A stretch of 64,000 nucleotides of DNA. Origin: Sorex araneus (lineage: Eukaryota > Chordata > Mammalia > Eulipotyphla > Soricidae). The notes below the pieces were generated by a model, which was not told where the DNA came from, did not search any database, and saw nothing but the letters and a program-made list of their open reading frames with translations. The number at the start of each line of letters is the position of its first letter. The first letter of the stretch is position 1. Position numbers and translations under genes: made by a program. The stretch covers positions 86,236,626 through 86,300,625 of the forward strand of contig NC_073305.1 of assembly GCF_027595985.1 (NCBI RefSeq). Reading direction: 5' to 3'. Of this stretch, positions 1 through 11,281 are shown in pieces.

Positions 1-1504
1 TTTCTGTACCAGAGGAAATCACTGCTACTCCAACCAAGTCCAGCTTGCCAAAATAACTTAGTATCTGAGGGAAGAGGCCTTATATGAGATCCTCTATTCC
101 CAACTGCTAATAGGGATATCTTAAAGCACCTCACTTTTTTTTTTTTCGGCAAAAATGAGTAAATATACAACAACCCTAGTGATGCTGCTAGAGAGAGTTG
201 CCCATTAAGATGGAAATTGTGTCTTGCTGACCAGATATCTCTTTTCCTTTTGGATTGAAGAATTTATTGGCTGCAGGAATATGTAGACCTCCGTTTTCCG
301 CTTTCCGTTCTCTTCAGGAATTTTTCAGACATGGGAATGGAACTGGAGCTGGAGAGAACTGCTTTTCCCAAAGTAATACACCTGTCAGGGGTCCATCTGA
401 ATCTAACAAAGAATGGGAAACTGCAGGAGAATGAAGAACCAGACACCTCATCTCAATGGGGTCAACTCCTCAGGGTCATCTCATCTGCTGAGGGTCTTGT
501 GAATTTGTGAAATGGATTTGTATAGTTTGAAGTATGTCTGCACCACACCCATGCATCCCTTTCCTTTTCTTCTCTCATAGGTGTTCATCCAATGAGCCCT
601 GCCTGAAACCCCCGCCTCCTGCTATAGGCCAATCTCTATTGCAGATTCTGATTTCACTCCTTGAGAAACTTGCAGACTAATGGTTAACACCAAGAATCTG
701 AGAAAATAGAAAATGATAAGGCATTTATTCTAGCACTGACTCAACAGTCACTCCTTGTGTTTGAGTTCCCCATCATCAGAGCAAAGTGGAACATATACCA
801 CATGACACAAAGAAGCAGAGCCACTGATAAAAATGTTCATGTTGTCGGCTAAGCTCAATGGCAGTGCATAGTAATGTCACTGGCATATCCAGAATAAGAC
901 AACAGAAGTGAAGGGTATAAATTAATTGTACTAGTGTTCAGCTCAGACCTGCCTATGTTTGGTCACTGTATTTTCTCTCCCTAGGTTCATACTAGTAGCA
1001 TCATAAAATATAGCAACAATATGAAAGAGGAGAGACATCTGTGAGTTGTCTTTGGAAGAGTTGGCTTGGACAGGGATAGAACTTCCCTATAGGGAAACTT
1101 CAGGCTTGCCCTCTATAAAGGAGGGAGGCAGAATACCCTCCTAATAAAAATTCCACCTGGCTCTTCATTAATTTGTGTACCTTAAGGTAGTTTAAGACTT
1201 ATCTGCTCCTTGAATCCTGTGTTCCAAGTGTGTAGATGTTTACTCACAGAAAAAAATGGGTACTAAATAAATACATTTCAATAAACATGGTGATATATAT
1301 TGAGCACATATTTTGACAAAAAAAAAAAACCCTATTCGGTGATTTGATGATGTAGACTCAAGTTCTGGAAATTCCAATATTAGGTATTTAGATTCAGAAA
1401 CATGGGGAAGATTAGTGGACATTAGCTGACATCATTCTCAGCCATATCACCATCATTTTTAGATTAAAAATTTCTTTTATTTATTTTTGGACTATATTTA
1501 TATA
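1..1504. other. Unique AT-rich sequence, no gene seen
   Basis: Apart from a T-run near 128-145 I see no repeat family, no long open frame and no splice-flanked coding segment. The open frames here are short and look random. It most resembles ordinary intron or intergenic sequence. Confidence 0.5.
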
Positions 1505-1740
1505 CATATGTGTGTATCTGGATTCCACGGGATGTCAAAAGGCCACGTGGCTGCCCACCTACAAGACGGTTAGACTTCTTCGTCAAAACCCTGAATGAAC
1601 AGTTTGAGGCTCTTCGTGTTCCTGGAGCAAGCATATACCATTGGGCTACAGTTGCATACAACAGGAATGAATGGAGACGATACTGGCACCTGCTTGAGCA
1701 AATCGAAGATTAATGAAATGACAAGTGATATATGTATATA
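1505..1740 (+). mobile_element. RTE-clade LINE, C-terminal ORF2 fragment (copy 1)
   Basis: The frame from about 1528 encodes a basic stretch rich in RPRG..PPTRR, then FFVKTLNEQFEALRVPGAS, YHWATVAYNRNEWRRYW and HLLEQIED before a TAA. This is the extreme C-terminus of an RTE-type reverse transcriptase ORF; the nematode-like RTE form has a KRPRGRPPTRW..D motif, then a W-A-T-x-A-R-D/E-R-x-x-W motif. Homology stops just after GACAAGTGATA, as in the 57.3 kb copy, so the true 3' end of the element is probably there. It is a 5'-truncated dead fragment. The last coding bases (TACTGGCACCTGCTTGAGC) match the SINE-B tail, which is TACTGGTGCCCGCTYGAGC. Confidence 0.75.
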
Positions 1741-1954
1741 TGCTGCTCTCATAAAAATTCTTCTGCAAGAAAAAATCATTTCCTAATAACTATAATCGCA
1801 CAATTTCTTACTTTTTTATATAATAAGTATTTGTATATTTTATTAAATTTAATTTAGCTCAATAATTAAACAAAGCAATGAAATATATAGCTGAAATCAG
1901 GTAATAGTCAGGAGACTGGAAGTATTCAATCATGTTGGCAGGTATTTACTAAAG

Positions 1955-2900
1955 TCAGTTGAAAACCTATGTCCACATAAACCGTGTATCCGTGTATCCA
2001 GATGTTTATAGCTTTACTCATAATTGGCAAAAATTAGAAACAAACCAGATGTGCTGCAGTAAGTGAATGGATGAATAAACTGTAGTATATCCAGACAATG
2101 AAATGGAAAATTATTCAATATAAAAACTAATGAGCTATCAGATCATGAAGTGAAGGAATGAACATTTCTGAGTAAAAGAAAACAATCTCAAAAGATAATA
2201 TACTGTCTGGTTTCAAATCTATCACATTCTCAAGAAAAGCAAAACTATAGAAACTGTAACAGGATCAGTGGGTAGTCCATTCTTAAGGGGCCAAAAGAAA
2301 CAAATACTCTGGAAACAAGAGTTATTTAGGTCAGTAAAACAATTGTGTTAGAAACTATAATGACAAGTGTCATCATATATTTATTAAATCTCATGCAACT
2401 TATAATGCAAAGAGTTAGCACTGTAAACCATGGACTTGGAGAAACAATGATGTGATAATGTTAAGTCCATCAGTTTTAACAGATGCATAATTTTATTGCA
2501 GAATTCTCATAGTCGTAAAAGAAAGTTCTGTTTGTTCAGAGCAATAGCACAGCAGGTAGGGCGCTTGCCTTGCACACAACAGACCCAGGTTTGATTGCTC
2601 CTCCCCTCTTGGACAGTACGGCAAGCTACCAAGAGTATCTCACCCACACGGCAGAGCCTTACAAGCTACCCATGGCATTTTCAATATGCCAAAAACAGTA
2701 ACAACAAGTCTCACAATGGAGACATTAATGGTGCCCCCTCTAGCAAATCGATGAGCAACGGGATGACAGTAATACAGTGATGCAGTTTGTTTGGAGAGAG
2801 GGATTTTATGGGAATACTCTGCACTTTCATCTCAGTTTTCTTGTAGACCTAAAGTCATTCTAAAATATACCATCTATTCATTTTTATAAAGAAAGAAGAG
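1955..2900 (+). mobile_element. Old L1 3' end (ORF2 end plus 3' UTR), split by a SINE-B
   Basis: The stretch 1960-2260 follows the ancient mammalian L1 ORF2 C-terminal region: AAAACCTATGTCCACA, then ATGTTTATAGC..TTTACTCATAATTGGCAAAAATT, then GTGAATGGATGAATAAACTGTAGTATATCC. The 3' UTR follows (AACTTATAATGCAAAGAG, TAAACCATGGACTTGG). It resumes after the SINE-B as GGGAATACTCTGCACTTTC..TGTAGACCTAAAG. It is highly diverged and non-coding. Confidence 0.75.
2536..2787 (+). repeat. SINE-B (tRNA head, RTE-type tail)
   Basis: The head contains AGCAATAGCACAGCAGGTAGGGCGCTTGCC and a box-B-like GGTTTGATTGC. Two copies of a GGCAAGCTACC-type motif follow, then ATATGCCAAAAACAGTAACAAC, and the RTE-like end ATCGATGAGCAACGGGATGACAGTAATACAGTGATG. 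There is no poly(A). It interrupts the 3' UTR of an old L1, with GTTTGTT-like direct repeats on both sides. Confidence 0.88.
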
Positions 2901-2904
2901 AAAA

Positions 2905-4614
2905 ATATTTACTTACTTTAGTGACACTTAGGGCTTATCAGCCTGAGTCTAAATTATAATTCTAAACTTAAAGCAAAAAATATATACATATCTGGGATGA
3001 AGTAAAAAAGCAATCTCTATCTCTTTCTCTTAGACTACCCAATAACTAGTCTTTTTCTTGTTTTAACTAATATCTATATCCAACTCTGGTGATATGCTAT
3101 TTCAATAGTTGTTATCTTATATTTTCTTTATCATGATGGATACAATTAAAGTTGGCTTAACAGAAGAAATTTTTACATTTTCCAGATATCTGTACAACTA
3201 GGTAACTGTGTGACATCATTCAAGCTAATAAGATGTGAGCAGAAATCATGAAAAGCTATCAATGAAAGCAACTCTGATGACTAGAATCCTTTCCCTTTCT
3301 GACTAATATTGGCATCATTCGTGGAGACAGATTATTATCTGGCCAAGAGTATGAGAACCTCTTGCTGAAGATGGCAAAAGAGAAAATATGAGGATAGATA
3401 TTTTAATCTTCATATCTGCCTGCCTTCATATTTTCCACTATGTGAAAAAATAAATAAACCACAAGAGTTGGGGTTCTCTTTCTTGCTACCAACACACACT
3501 CCGTAATCAATACAACAGATAGTGTATCTTTCCTGGGAGATATACATTTTCTATTACTTTAGTTCTGGAGAAAGAGGACTTCCCATTTATTTTTCTCTTC
3601 CTATTACCTCAGCTTATGCTAGCTGTCAATATTGAATTAGAAACTCTCACACCCAAGTAAATTTAACCACAGCACTGACTATAATCAACCCTTATCTTTC
3701 CTATTACACATGAACAGATATTACTGTGCCTGATGATTTAATTTTTTTCCTTCCAGGGAACATTTGTGGGTAACATAAGCGGTTCTGGAAATTGAAAGGA
3801 GTTGAAATGAATGTATAGGAGGGTCTTGATTTTACATACATTTCTTATCATTTCTGTGTGTATGTATGTATGAATGCATATGTTCATACTAAATAAAACA
3901 CTACAGCTGAAATCAGTCAGGATACTGTTTATATGGCTTTTCCTTCAGGTGTAAAGTGTCTACAGCAAACAAGAACTTGAGGATTCTGGTAACTTGAGAC
4001 ATGAAATCTATCCTTAGGCACTTAGAATTTACCTAAGTAAATGGCAGATAGAAAGTAATAAAGTTCTAGTTTCTCAGTACCCAACGTGTGATTTAGATTA
4101 TGGCTGTTATAAGAGATCAGAGGCCTAATAACATGTGACTTTTTTAATTAATATTGAAAAAATCACAAACTATGTTTGAGGTGTAACTTGTATTATAAGT
4201 TAACAAAGGCAGACTGAAAAACAAAACAATATTGTGATTTTCATTCAGGTGTAATGTGTCTTATAGAATAAATATAGACATTTACAGATACAAAATGGAA
4301 TAACTTACCCATATGTTTTGTAATAGAGTGAAATGGTACCTGGCACTCTGCATTTATTGGACACAGACATACCTGACAATGTGATCTTGCTATCTATGAA
4401 TGTGTTTAATGAAATAACATCACAAGTCAGAGGTACTTCACAAGAGCAGGGTTCTTGGATTTATTCTGTGATGTGCATTTTCTATCATTGGTGTTTATAA
4501 ACTCCAATGGTGAAGAATGGTGGCTATCACCTCATTTATAAGTATTTTTAAAACACATTCTTATTTTTATAGAATTCCCCAGTGATCTCACTCTTATTAT
4601 TTTTATTTTTCTAT
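2905..4614. other. Unique sequence, nothing recognised
   Basis: AT-rich, with a short TATG run near 3853-3880. I see no convincing repeat family or exon. Confidence 0.4.
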
Positions 4615-4757
4615 TGTTTTTGTTTCATTTTGGGGCCACACTGGCTATGCTTAGGGCTGACTCCTAGGTCTGTGCTCAGGGATAACTCCCTGAGAGCTCA
4701 ATGGACCAAATATATTGCAGGGATCAAACTCATCAGCCTTATCACCTCATTGGCCTT
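4615..4757 (-). repeat. Diverged SINE-A
   Basis: On the plus strand it reads GGGGCCACACTGGCTATGCTTAGGGCTGACTCC, then CTGTGCTCAGGGATAACTCC, then CAGGGATCAAACTC, the reverse-complement order of a SINE-A body. The head is poorly preserved and part of the middle is missing. Confidence 0.7.
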
Positions 4758-4759
4758 TG

Positions 4760-7257
4760 TGACCTTATTTAAATTGACCTTTTAGCATATATTCTGTAAG
4801 AACTATAAAAATATTGTTATCTCTTTCAGATCCTGTATACTGGTCACTCCATATTTAACTCATGCAGTCAGTTAATATTTATCCATCCCTTAATAAATAC
4901 AAGATTGATAGGCATTCAAGATGTGCATTTAGAATTTTTTAAAAGTAATTAAAATTTTTTTTACTGTGTTGATTGTACAGATTTATGGGGAAGAATGATG
5001 CATATGAAATAATTCCAGATATAAAAAATTTCTGAGACAGAATGTATGTAGCCATTAGTACAATGGTCAAATGCAGTCTTTTGGGAGAAAAATGGTATTA
5101 AAACTTTTCAGCCTGTCTTTTTAAACCAGTTTTGAAGTGCTAGATGATCAACCCTTGAATCTGTCTCTGGCCAGAATAAAATCCTAAAATGTTAAGCTTC
5201 AAGATCATTTCCATTTTATTTAGAATAGTAACTTGGACCTCTGCCAAAATCTAAGAAGAATAAATAAGCAATAGAGTCCATCTATATTCAGCTGTATTGA
5301 AAATTGTATTCCATATGTGACAACATATTATTAAAACAGCAAAATCATAGCTCCCATCTGCCTGTTGAGATGCACAGCGTCACTCTTTTCCCTGTAATGT
5401 TAGACTTTATTGCATTTGTCGGCAGCATATTCCATTTTAATATTTGATAAATAGATATAGGAGAAATTGTTTGAAGCTACAATCCTGTACTGCCTCAGCT
5501 GTTCACCTCCTTTTGGAAGCAAAATCTCTATCCTCAAACTAATATCCCCCCCCAAAAGAAAAATCAATTTAAAATGACTGTGAAAATGTGTTTATTTTTC
5601 TACCCTAAGGATTAAAAAGCAGTGAAATGATTAATAATAATTTGTCTGGAAAGATAATGCAGGCATTTTAGGGAGGTAGTGATTTTGCATCTTTAATTTT
5701 CACCAGTTCTAACATTTTATCATTAAAACTGCATGAATATATATATAGAGGGAGAGATAAAAGAAAGCAAGAGAGGTGGTAATACCTCATATCTCTTAGG
5801 CGGTATTTCCTATGTTTCAGATTTCTGCGTTGTCTGACCCCATTTCAGTCAATTTTCCATAGCCTGCCTGTCTCATATCCGCTGAGGGAACACACTAGTG
5901 CTGTGTTTATGCTAATTTTATGCTCTCTGAGTTGTGTCTGTTATTCAAAGCAGTTGAAGCAGTTATTGCCAGTAATCTTATTTCTGTGGAAGCCCCAGGG
6001 CAGACGAGGCCTCAAAATCAGGCCTGCAGACCGAGGCAAAGCCATCACAGCCTGCTGGTAAATGGCAGTTCTTTCCCTCCGAATCTGATATCAGTTACTT
6101 CGCAAACACAGTAATAAAATGAAACAAATCAGATTTTCAAGTAAATAAACCAGACTTCAGTGGGAAGCAACAATGGTCAGGGCAACAGGAGTTTAATAAG
6201 TGATACATAGGGGGAAATACAAAAGAACTACGGCCGATTTCTCTACCCTGTTCATTTTAAGGCAACCCCCGAACCTCCCTAACACTGAAACAGAAGTTGT
6301 TTGGACCCACCAGCAATAAAAAGGGAGGAAAGTCAAATAAAACAAGCATTGAAGTCAGTGTTGACTTTCTTTCATCTGAAATCAAGCAATAATACTGAAA
6401 ACTGTGTCATTTGCTATTGAAGAGCGGCGAGGGACATATTTATAAACAAAAGATTCACAAAGACCAATGGGCTTGTCCATTCTTCTCACCCATAAAAACT
6501 AACAGCCTTTAGAAATCTCAACAAAATGGAAACAAAGTTAGCCAGTGCAGTTTCCAGATGAAGGACATTTGTCCTCCAGTAATATGGGGCTTTGATGCAG
6601 TCAGAGCTGTGAGCGAAGTTACTTTGCCACATCAAAGGATCACCAGCTCATTCATTTTTGGCAACTTCGTTTTTTCCAGAATGCTCTTCGTTTTCAATTC
6701 TTTCCTTTTTAGCTATTCTTCCATTCCACCCCACTCCATTGTTAACTGTTCATTTTCTGTAAACCATTAAGATGGCTGACCAACAATGAATTAATAAAGA
6801 CTCCCTAAATTTTACTGGGTTTTGTGTTAGAATTCTTCTAGAAATCAATTGTGAACATCTTTAATTTAAAGTTCAATGCAGTACTATGTTGAATCATTTA
6901 CATTTGTCTTATTTTTCTTTAATCTGTAACCATCTTTAATCTTGCCCAGCCCTCCCCAATAGTCCATTCATTCATTAGGGAAACATTTACTATCTGCCAA
7001 CTGTTGCCAGACTCAGGGACCCCCAAAAATAATAAGAACGCATATCCTAATCATCTCAGCATTATATCTGTGTTCATTTGAGTATATAATAGACTTTTAG
7101 GGACCCAGAATCACTGGTAGTGATGCACTCTTTGAGATGATGACTTTTTCCTTCAATTTTGTTGGAAATTTGCAATTGAAGTAATAAAGAAGAGAGTATT
7201 TATTTGATAGGTGAGTTCATCTAGAGAATATTTTAAGGTGTGAGTAATTTACTTGTT
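4760..7257. other. Longest repeat-poor block in the left arm
   Basis: No SINE, L1 or LTR is recognised over about 2.5 kb, although this genome places an element every kilobase or so. The 5800-6120 part has more balanced composition than its surroundings (for example GGGCAGACGAGGCC and CCGAGGCAAAGCCATCACAGCCTGC). That fits a conserved non-coding element but does not prove it. No splice-flanked frame was found. Confidence 0.35.
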
Positions 7258-7259
7258 TA

Positions 7260-7511
7260 AGGAGGAATAGCACAGCGGTAGGGCATTCACCTTTCATGCA
7301 GCCAAGCTGTGTTCAATTCCTCCACCCCTCTCGGACAGCCCAGCAAGCTACCGAGAGTATTGGGCCCACACGGCAGAGCCTGGCAAGCTACCCCTGGCAT
7401 ATTGGATATGCCAAAAACAGTAACAATAAGTCTCTCAATGAGAGACGTTACTGGTGCCCACTCGAACAAATCAATGAACAACAGGATGACAGTGACAGTG
7501 ATAAAAAAATT
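7260..7511 (+). repeat. SINE-B
   Basis: Full-length in order: GGAATAGCACAGCGGTAGGGCATTC head, CCTCTCGGACAGCCCAGCAAGCTACC body, ATATGCCAAAAACAGTAACAA, and CAGGATGACAGTGACAGTGATA tail. CTTGTTTA direct repeats at 7252-7259 and 7512-7519 are a plausible target-site duplication. Open frames across this copy and the next are chance frames in repeat DNA. Confidence 0.9.
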
Positions 7512-7582
7512 CTTGTTTATAATTGTTTACTTGTTTTATTTTTATTTTGCTTTTTTACTTTATTTAAACAGAAGATTATTTA

Positions 7583-7826
7583 GGGCTGGAGCACAGTGCG
7601 TAGGGCATTTGCCTTGCACGTGCCCGACCCAGGTTCTATTCCTCTGCCCCTCTTGGAGAGCCTGGCAAGCTACAGAGAGTATCTTGCCCGCAGGGCAGAG
7701 CCTGGCAAGCTACCCTTGGCGTATTCAATATGCCAAAAACAGTAAAAACAGGTCTCATAATGGAGATATTACTGGTGAGCGCTCTAGCAAATTGATGAGC
7801 AATGGGATGACAGTGATACAGACAAT
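7583..7826 (+). repeat. SINE-B
   Basis: Starts GGGCTGGAGCACAGTGCGTAGGGC (slightly shortened head) and carries GGTTCTATTCC as box B. Both CTGGCAAGCTAC repeats are present. It ends AGCAATGGGATGACAGTGATACAG. Only about 70 bases separate it from the preceding SINE-B in the same orientation, so the pair could recombine. Confidence 0.9.
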
Positions 7827-7829
7827 GAT

Positions 7830-9222
7830 GCTTTAAGAAAAAGATGAAGAGAAAGTCTAGATTACTAAATGAATTAACAAACTAAAATGTCAGTTATAAA
7901 GTCCTCGTTGCCAGTTTTTACAGGTCTTAAACCGAGTAGTGAAACTCAAAAGCGAATTTTATTGAGGTAGACTTTCTAAGGTAGAAAAGAGGTTTTAGAT
8001 AAAAACAAGGAAACTGATAAAAATGAATAAAACTCATATTGGAATTAGAGGAAAATTAAAGGAACGGATAGATTAATCAGATATTTATGATGAAAATAAT
8101 TAGTTTAGTGTGTCATGATTAGCACTTTCGTTGGCCTTCATCCAGAAGTAATGTTAAAATGACAATAAAGAACAAATTATTTTAATTCTCTGTATACAAA
8201 GGTATCAGAAAATGAGGCAACAACAAATTAAATGTCAAAAAAATGTTAGAAATAGAACCTACTTACTTACATAAACTAGTAGATAAGAAATCTTAGAAAA
8301 CCCACTTCTATGGAAAAGCCAACTGACTTGAGGCAGAAAGCAAGAAATATCTAGAAGTCGAAGTGACTAGAAAATCTATAACACTGAGAGATGGCAAGTG
8401 GTTGAAATGAAAGAAAACTGGTTGATAGTATTAAAAAAATTAGTTAACATCTTTGATATTTTTCCCACTTCCAACAGGATACAACCTTACTTTACAGATA
8501 ATTTGAATCAGAGAAAGATTCCTTTGAGCATAAAAAAGAAGTATTTTCATTCTCTTCCTTGTTCAGCTCTCAGAGCAATAGTATCTCTGCATGTGCATAT
8601 CAGGTAAAGGCCAGTAGCACTTCTTTTTTAGACACATTGACCCTATTCAAATGGAAAATTTAAATTCTATACACTAACCCAAAAGCAAAGTGCATTGAAT
8701 TCACTAGGTTGAATTCAGTCTCTGCTTTAAGTACAGATAAAGATTTTTAGGGAGACCTCAGAGCATTCAAACAAACTAAAAGTATAAAACTATAATGTGA
8801 AGAGAATGGGATAGAAGAAAAACATGCATGTGAGTTTATGGACATAACTATCTGCATCTTTCTATATACTTAGATTCTCCTAAGATTTATGGGATAAAGA
8901 TTATCTTCATCCCCTCAATAATTGATAATAAGATAATATAAGGAATATCTATGAAGAATATTACTTAAAAATGAAAACATGGAAATAAAACTTATTAAGA
9001 GTTAATGATAGATATAATGCTCTCCATTACTGTTGCGTTATCTTTTCTTGAGTGTCATATACTAGGATAAAATTCAGATAGTGTGAGAATTTTTTAGTGT
9101 TTTTTCAGCATAATTTTCTTCAATATTTCAGGAATAGTTGGTTCATATTATTTCTAGGCAAGATTTTTATTGTACAGTTATATCATGACTTGGTTATTTA
9201 GTGATTGAAGGACATTTTAAGA
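7830..9222. other. Unique AT-rich sequence
   Basis: I see nothing beyond scattered A- and T-runs. No repeat family or exon is recognised. Confidence 0.4.
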
Positions 9223-9663
9223 CCTTTTTTTTCCTCAATTTGGGGCAATTATGAATAGTGCTATGATAAATATCCCTGTACTTATTTTCACATAAATAAA
9301 CTTTTTCATTTCCTCAGGGTTCTCCTGAATATTTTGAATATTTCTCCTGAATATTTTCAGGAGAACACCTGTGGACCTTATATAAATGGAATTCTATATT
9401 TATAAGAAGTTGTCAAACCAATTCCACAGTAGATGAACCAATTTTTATTGACTCCAGCAATATATGAGAATTAAATTTTCACCTACGTCTTTGCCAGCAG
9501 TTGATATTGAGCTAATATTTTTAATATTAACCATCTCAATGCATATGCTATAATTTTAGTAGTATTTCAGCAATGCTTATTAATCCTGAACATCTTTTTA
9601 TGGGCTTATTTGCTATTCACATATGTATTATCAAATATCTAAACAAGACTTTGCCTATTTTTT

Positions 9664-9851
9664 ATTTTTTATTTTTTTATTTTTTTGGCTTTTTGGCTCA
9701 CACCTGGCGATGCACAGGTGTTACTCCTGGCTCTGCACTCAGGAATTACTCCTGGCGGTGCTCAGGGGACCCTATGGGATGCTGGGAATCGAACCCAGGT
9801 CGGCCGCGTGCAAGGCAAATGCCCTACCCACTGTGCTATCGCTCCAGCCCC
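9664..9851 (-). repeat. SINE-A with target-site duplication
   Basis: Full-length and little diverged; box B appears as GGAATCGAACC on the plus strand and the A-tail as T-rich sequence at the left end. TGCCT(A/G)TTTTTT repeats at 9652-9663 and 9852-9863 bound it. It sits inside the old L1. Confidence 0.93.
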
Positions 9852-10040
9852 TGCCTGTTTTTTAAATGTAGTTATTTATAAGAGTCAAATCTATGGTTTT
9901 ACTATAGTGTACTTTTTAGTGTTTGGTAATACATTTTGTGTGTGTTCTTACTATAAATCCTTTGTTAAACTTGTGACTTGAAAATATTTTCCCCAATCTG
10001 TGCTTATTTTAGTTTTGTTAATAGAGCATTTCACAGAGAA

Positions 10041-10221
10041 TTTTTTTTTTTTTTTTGCTTTTTGGGTCACACCCAGCAATGCACAGGGGTCACTCCTGGC
10101 TCATGCACTCAGGAATCACCCCTGGCGGTGCTCAGGGGACCATATGGGATGCTGGGATTTGAACCCGAGTCGGACGCGTGCAAGGCAAACGCCCTACCCG
10201 CTGTGCTATCACTCCAGCCCC
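10041..10221 (-). repeat. SINE-A with 9-bp target-site duplication
   Basis: A T-run of about 16 bases (the A-tail) is followed by GCTTTTTGGGTCACACCCAGCAATGC and a complete body and head ending CACTCCAGCCCC. CACAGAGAA is duplicated exactly at 10032-10040 and 10224-10232. Inserted in the old L1. Confidence 0.95.
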
Positions 10222-10363
10222 AACACAGAGAAAAATTTTGATTAAGTCCAATTTATAAATATTTTGCTCTAAAAAGCATAATTTTAAGTTGATGCCTGAG
10301 ACATGTCAATCTAATTGGGGTTCAGTAATTACTCACTTTAAGTTACTCTAAAGTTAGAACTTT

Positions 10364-10554
10364 GGGGGCTGGAGCGATAGCACAGTGTGTAGGGCATTTG
10401 CCTTGAACTCGGCATACCCAGGTTCAATTCCCAGCATCCCTTGGGTGCATGGTCCCCCAAGCACTGCCAGGAGGAATTCCTGAGTGTTATCCAGGAATAA
10501 TCCCTGTGCATCTCGTGTGACCTAGAAAGCAAAAAATTAAAATAAAATGAAATA
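10364..10554 (+). repeat. SINE-A with 13-bp target-site duplication
   Basis: Complete head GGGGGCTGGAGCGATAGCAC, box B GGTTCAATTCC and an A-rich tail AAAAAATTAAAATAAAATGAAAT. AAG(T/C)TAGAACTTT flanks it at 10351-10363 and 10555-10567. Confidence 0.95.
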
Positions 10555-10647
10555 AAGCTAGAACTTTATATTCAATTTTTAGGTCTATGATTCAATTTGT
10601 TAAATTTTGTAAATGCCCAAATTTTAAGCCAAAATTTACCTTTTTAA

Positions 10648-10829
10648 GGGGCTGGAGTGACAGCACAGCTGGTAGGGTGTTTGCCTTGCACAAGGCCAAC
10701 CCAGGTTCGATTCCCAGCATCCCATATGGTCCCCTGAGCACCGGTAGGAGTAATTCCTGAGTGCAGAGCCAGGAGGAGTGAACCCTGTGCATCGCTGGGT
10801 GTGACCCAAAAAGCAAAAAAAAAAAAAAA
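10648..10829 (+). repeat. SINE-A with 11-bp target-site duplication
   Basis: Near-consensus copy from GGGGCTGGAGTGACAGCAC to GTGTGACCCAAAAAGC followed by a pure A-tail. TACCTTTTTAA is duplicated exactly at 10637-10647 and 10830-10840. The A-rich target and poly(A) tail are the hallmarks of L1-driven insertion. Confidence 0.96.
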
Positions 10830-10994
10830 TACCTTTTTAAATTCTATGTTTGACAATGATAACAAATTTTGTTGAACATACTTTTCTTTCTTAACTTACC
10901 TGCTTTTGCTATTTCACAAAAGCAAATGAATATACTTTTGTAGCGTAAACTCTGCACCCTCTAATTTGTTCCATTGTTTTATTTCCATGCTTAC

Positions 10995-11120
10995 TTGGTT
11001 TGTTTTGATGGTTAGCGGATGCATGCAGTAGTGCTCAGTGCTTACTCCTGATGGGATTTGGGGGACCAACTAGGGTGCCAGGGATAGAGCAGCTAGAGTT
11101 ATACTATCTTTCTGGCCCGA
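10995..11120 (-). repeat. Diverged SINE-A
   Basis: GTGCTCAGTGCTTACTCCTG, GGGATTTGGGGGACC, AGGGTGCCAGGGAT and ACTATCTTTCTGGCCC keep the SINE-A order on the minus strand. Confidence 0.65.
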
Positions 11121-11281
11121 CATGTTTCCATACTTCTGAGAACACATGCTTTCTTAACTACCCTACCTTTATAAGGTACCTTTATAAGATGAATGTGATT
11201 TTTTTTTTCTCAACTTTATTTTGCTTAAAATTTTTTAAGCTGTTCTATTTCCTTCTGACTTTTCTGTAAATTTTACAATCA

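Larger units (their letters stand above)
9225..10990 (-). mobile_element. Old L1 ORF2 (C-terminal half), broken by four SINE-A copies
   Basis: Read on the plus strand this is the reverse complement of L1 ORF2. 9236-9270 matches the TTTGGGCAATTATGAATAGTGCTATGA region, 9455-9600 the ACCAGCA..TATGAGAATT and CATCTTTTTATGGGC region, 9955-10020 the TCCTTTGTT and TTTTCCCCAATCTG region, and 10575-10615 TTAGGTCTATGATTCAATTTG. The order is continuous once the SINEs are removed. It is strongly diverged with no open frame, and it probably continues into the fragments further right. Confidence 0.72.

Noticed and set aside
7583-7660. tRNA gene at SINE heads
   Set aside because: Box A/B-like motifs occur, but no cloverleaf with an acceptor stem closes. 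They are SINE promoters.
7309-7836. 175-codon plus-strand open frame
   Set aside because: It spans two tandem SINE-B copies and the spacer; the protein is translated repeat DNA.
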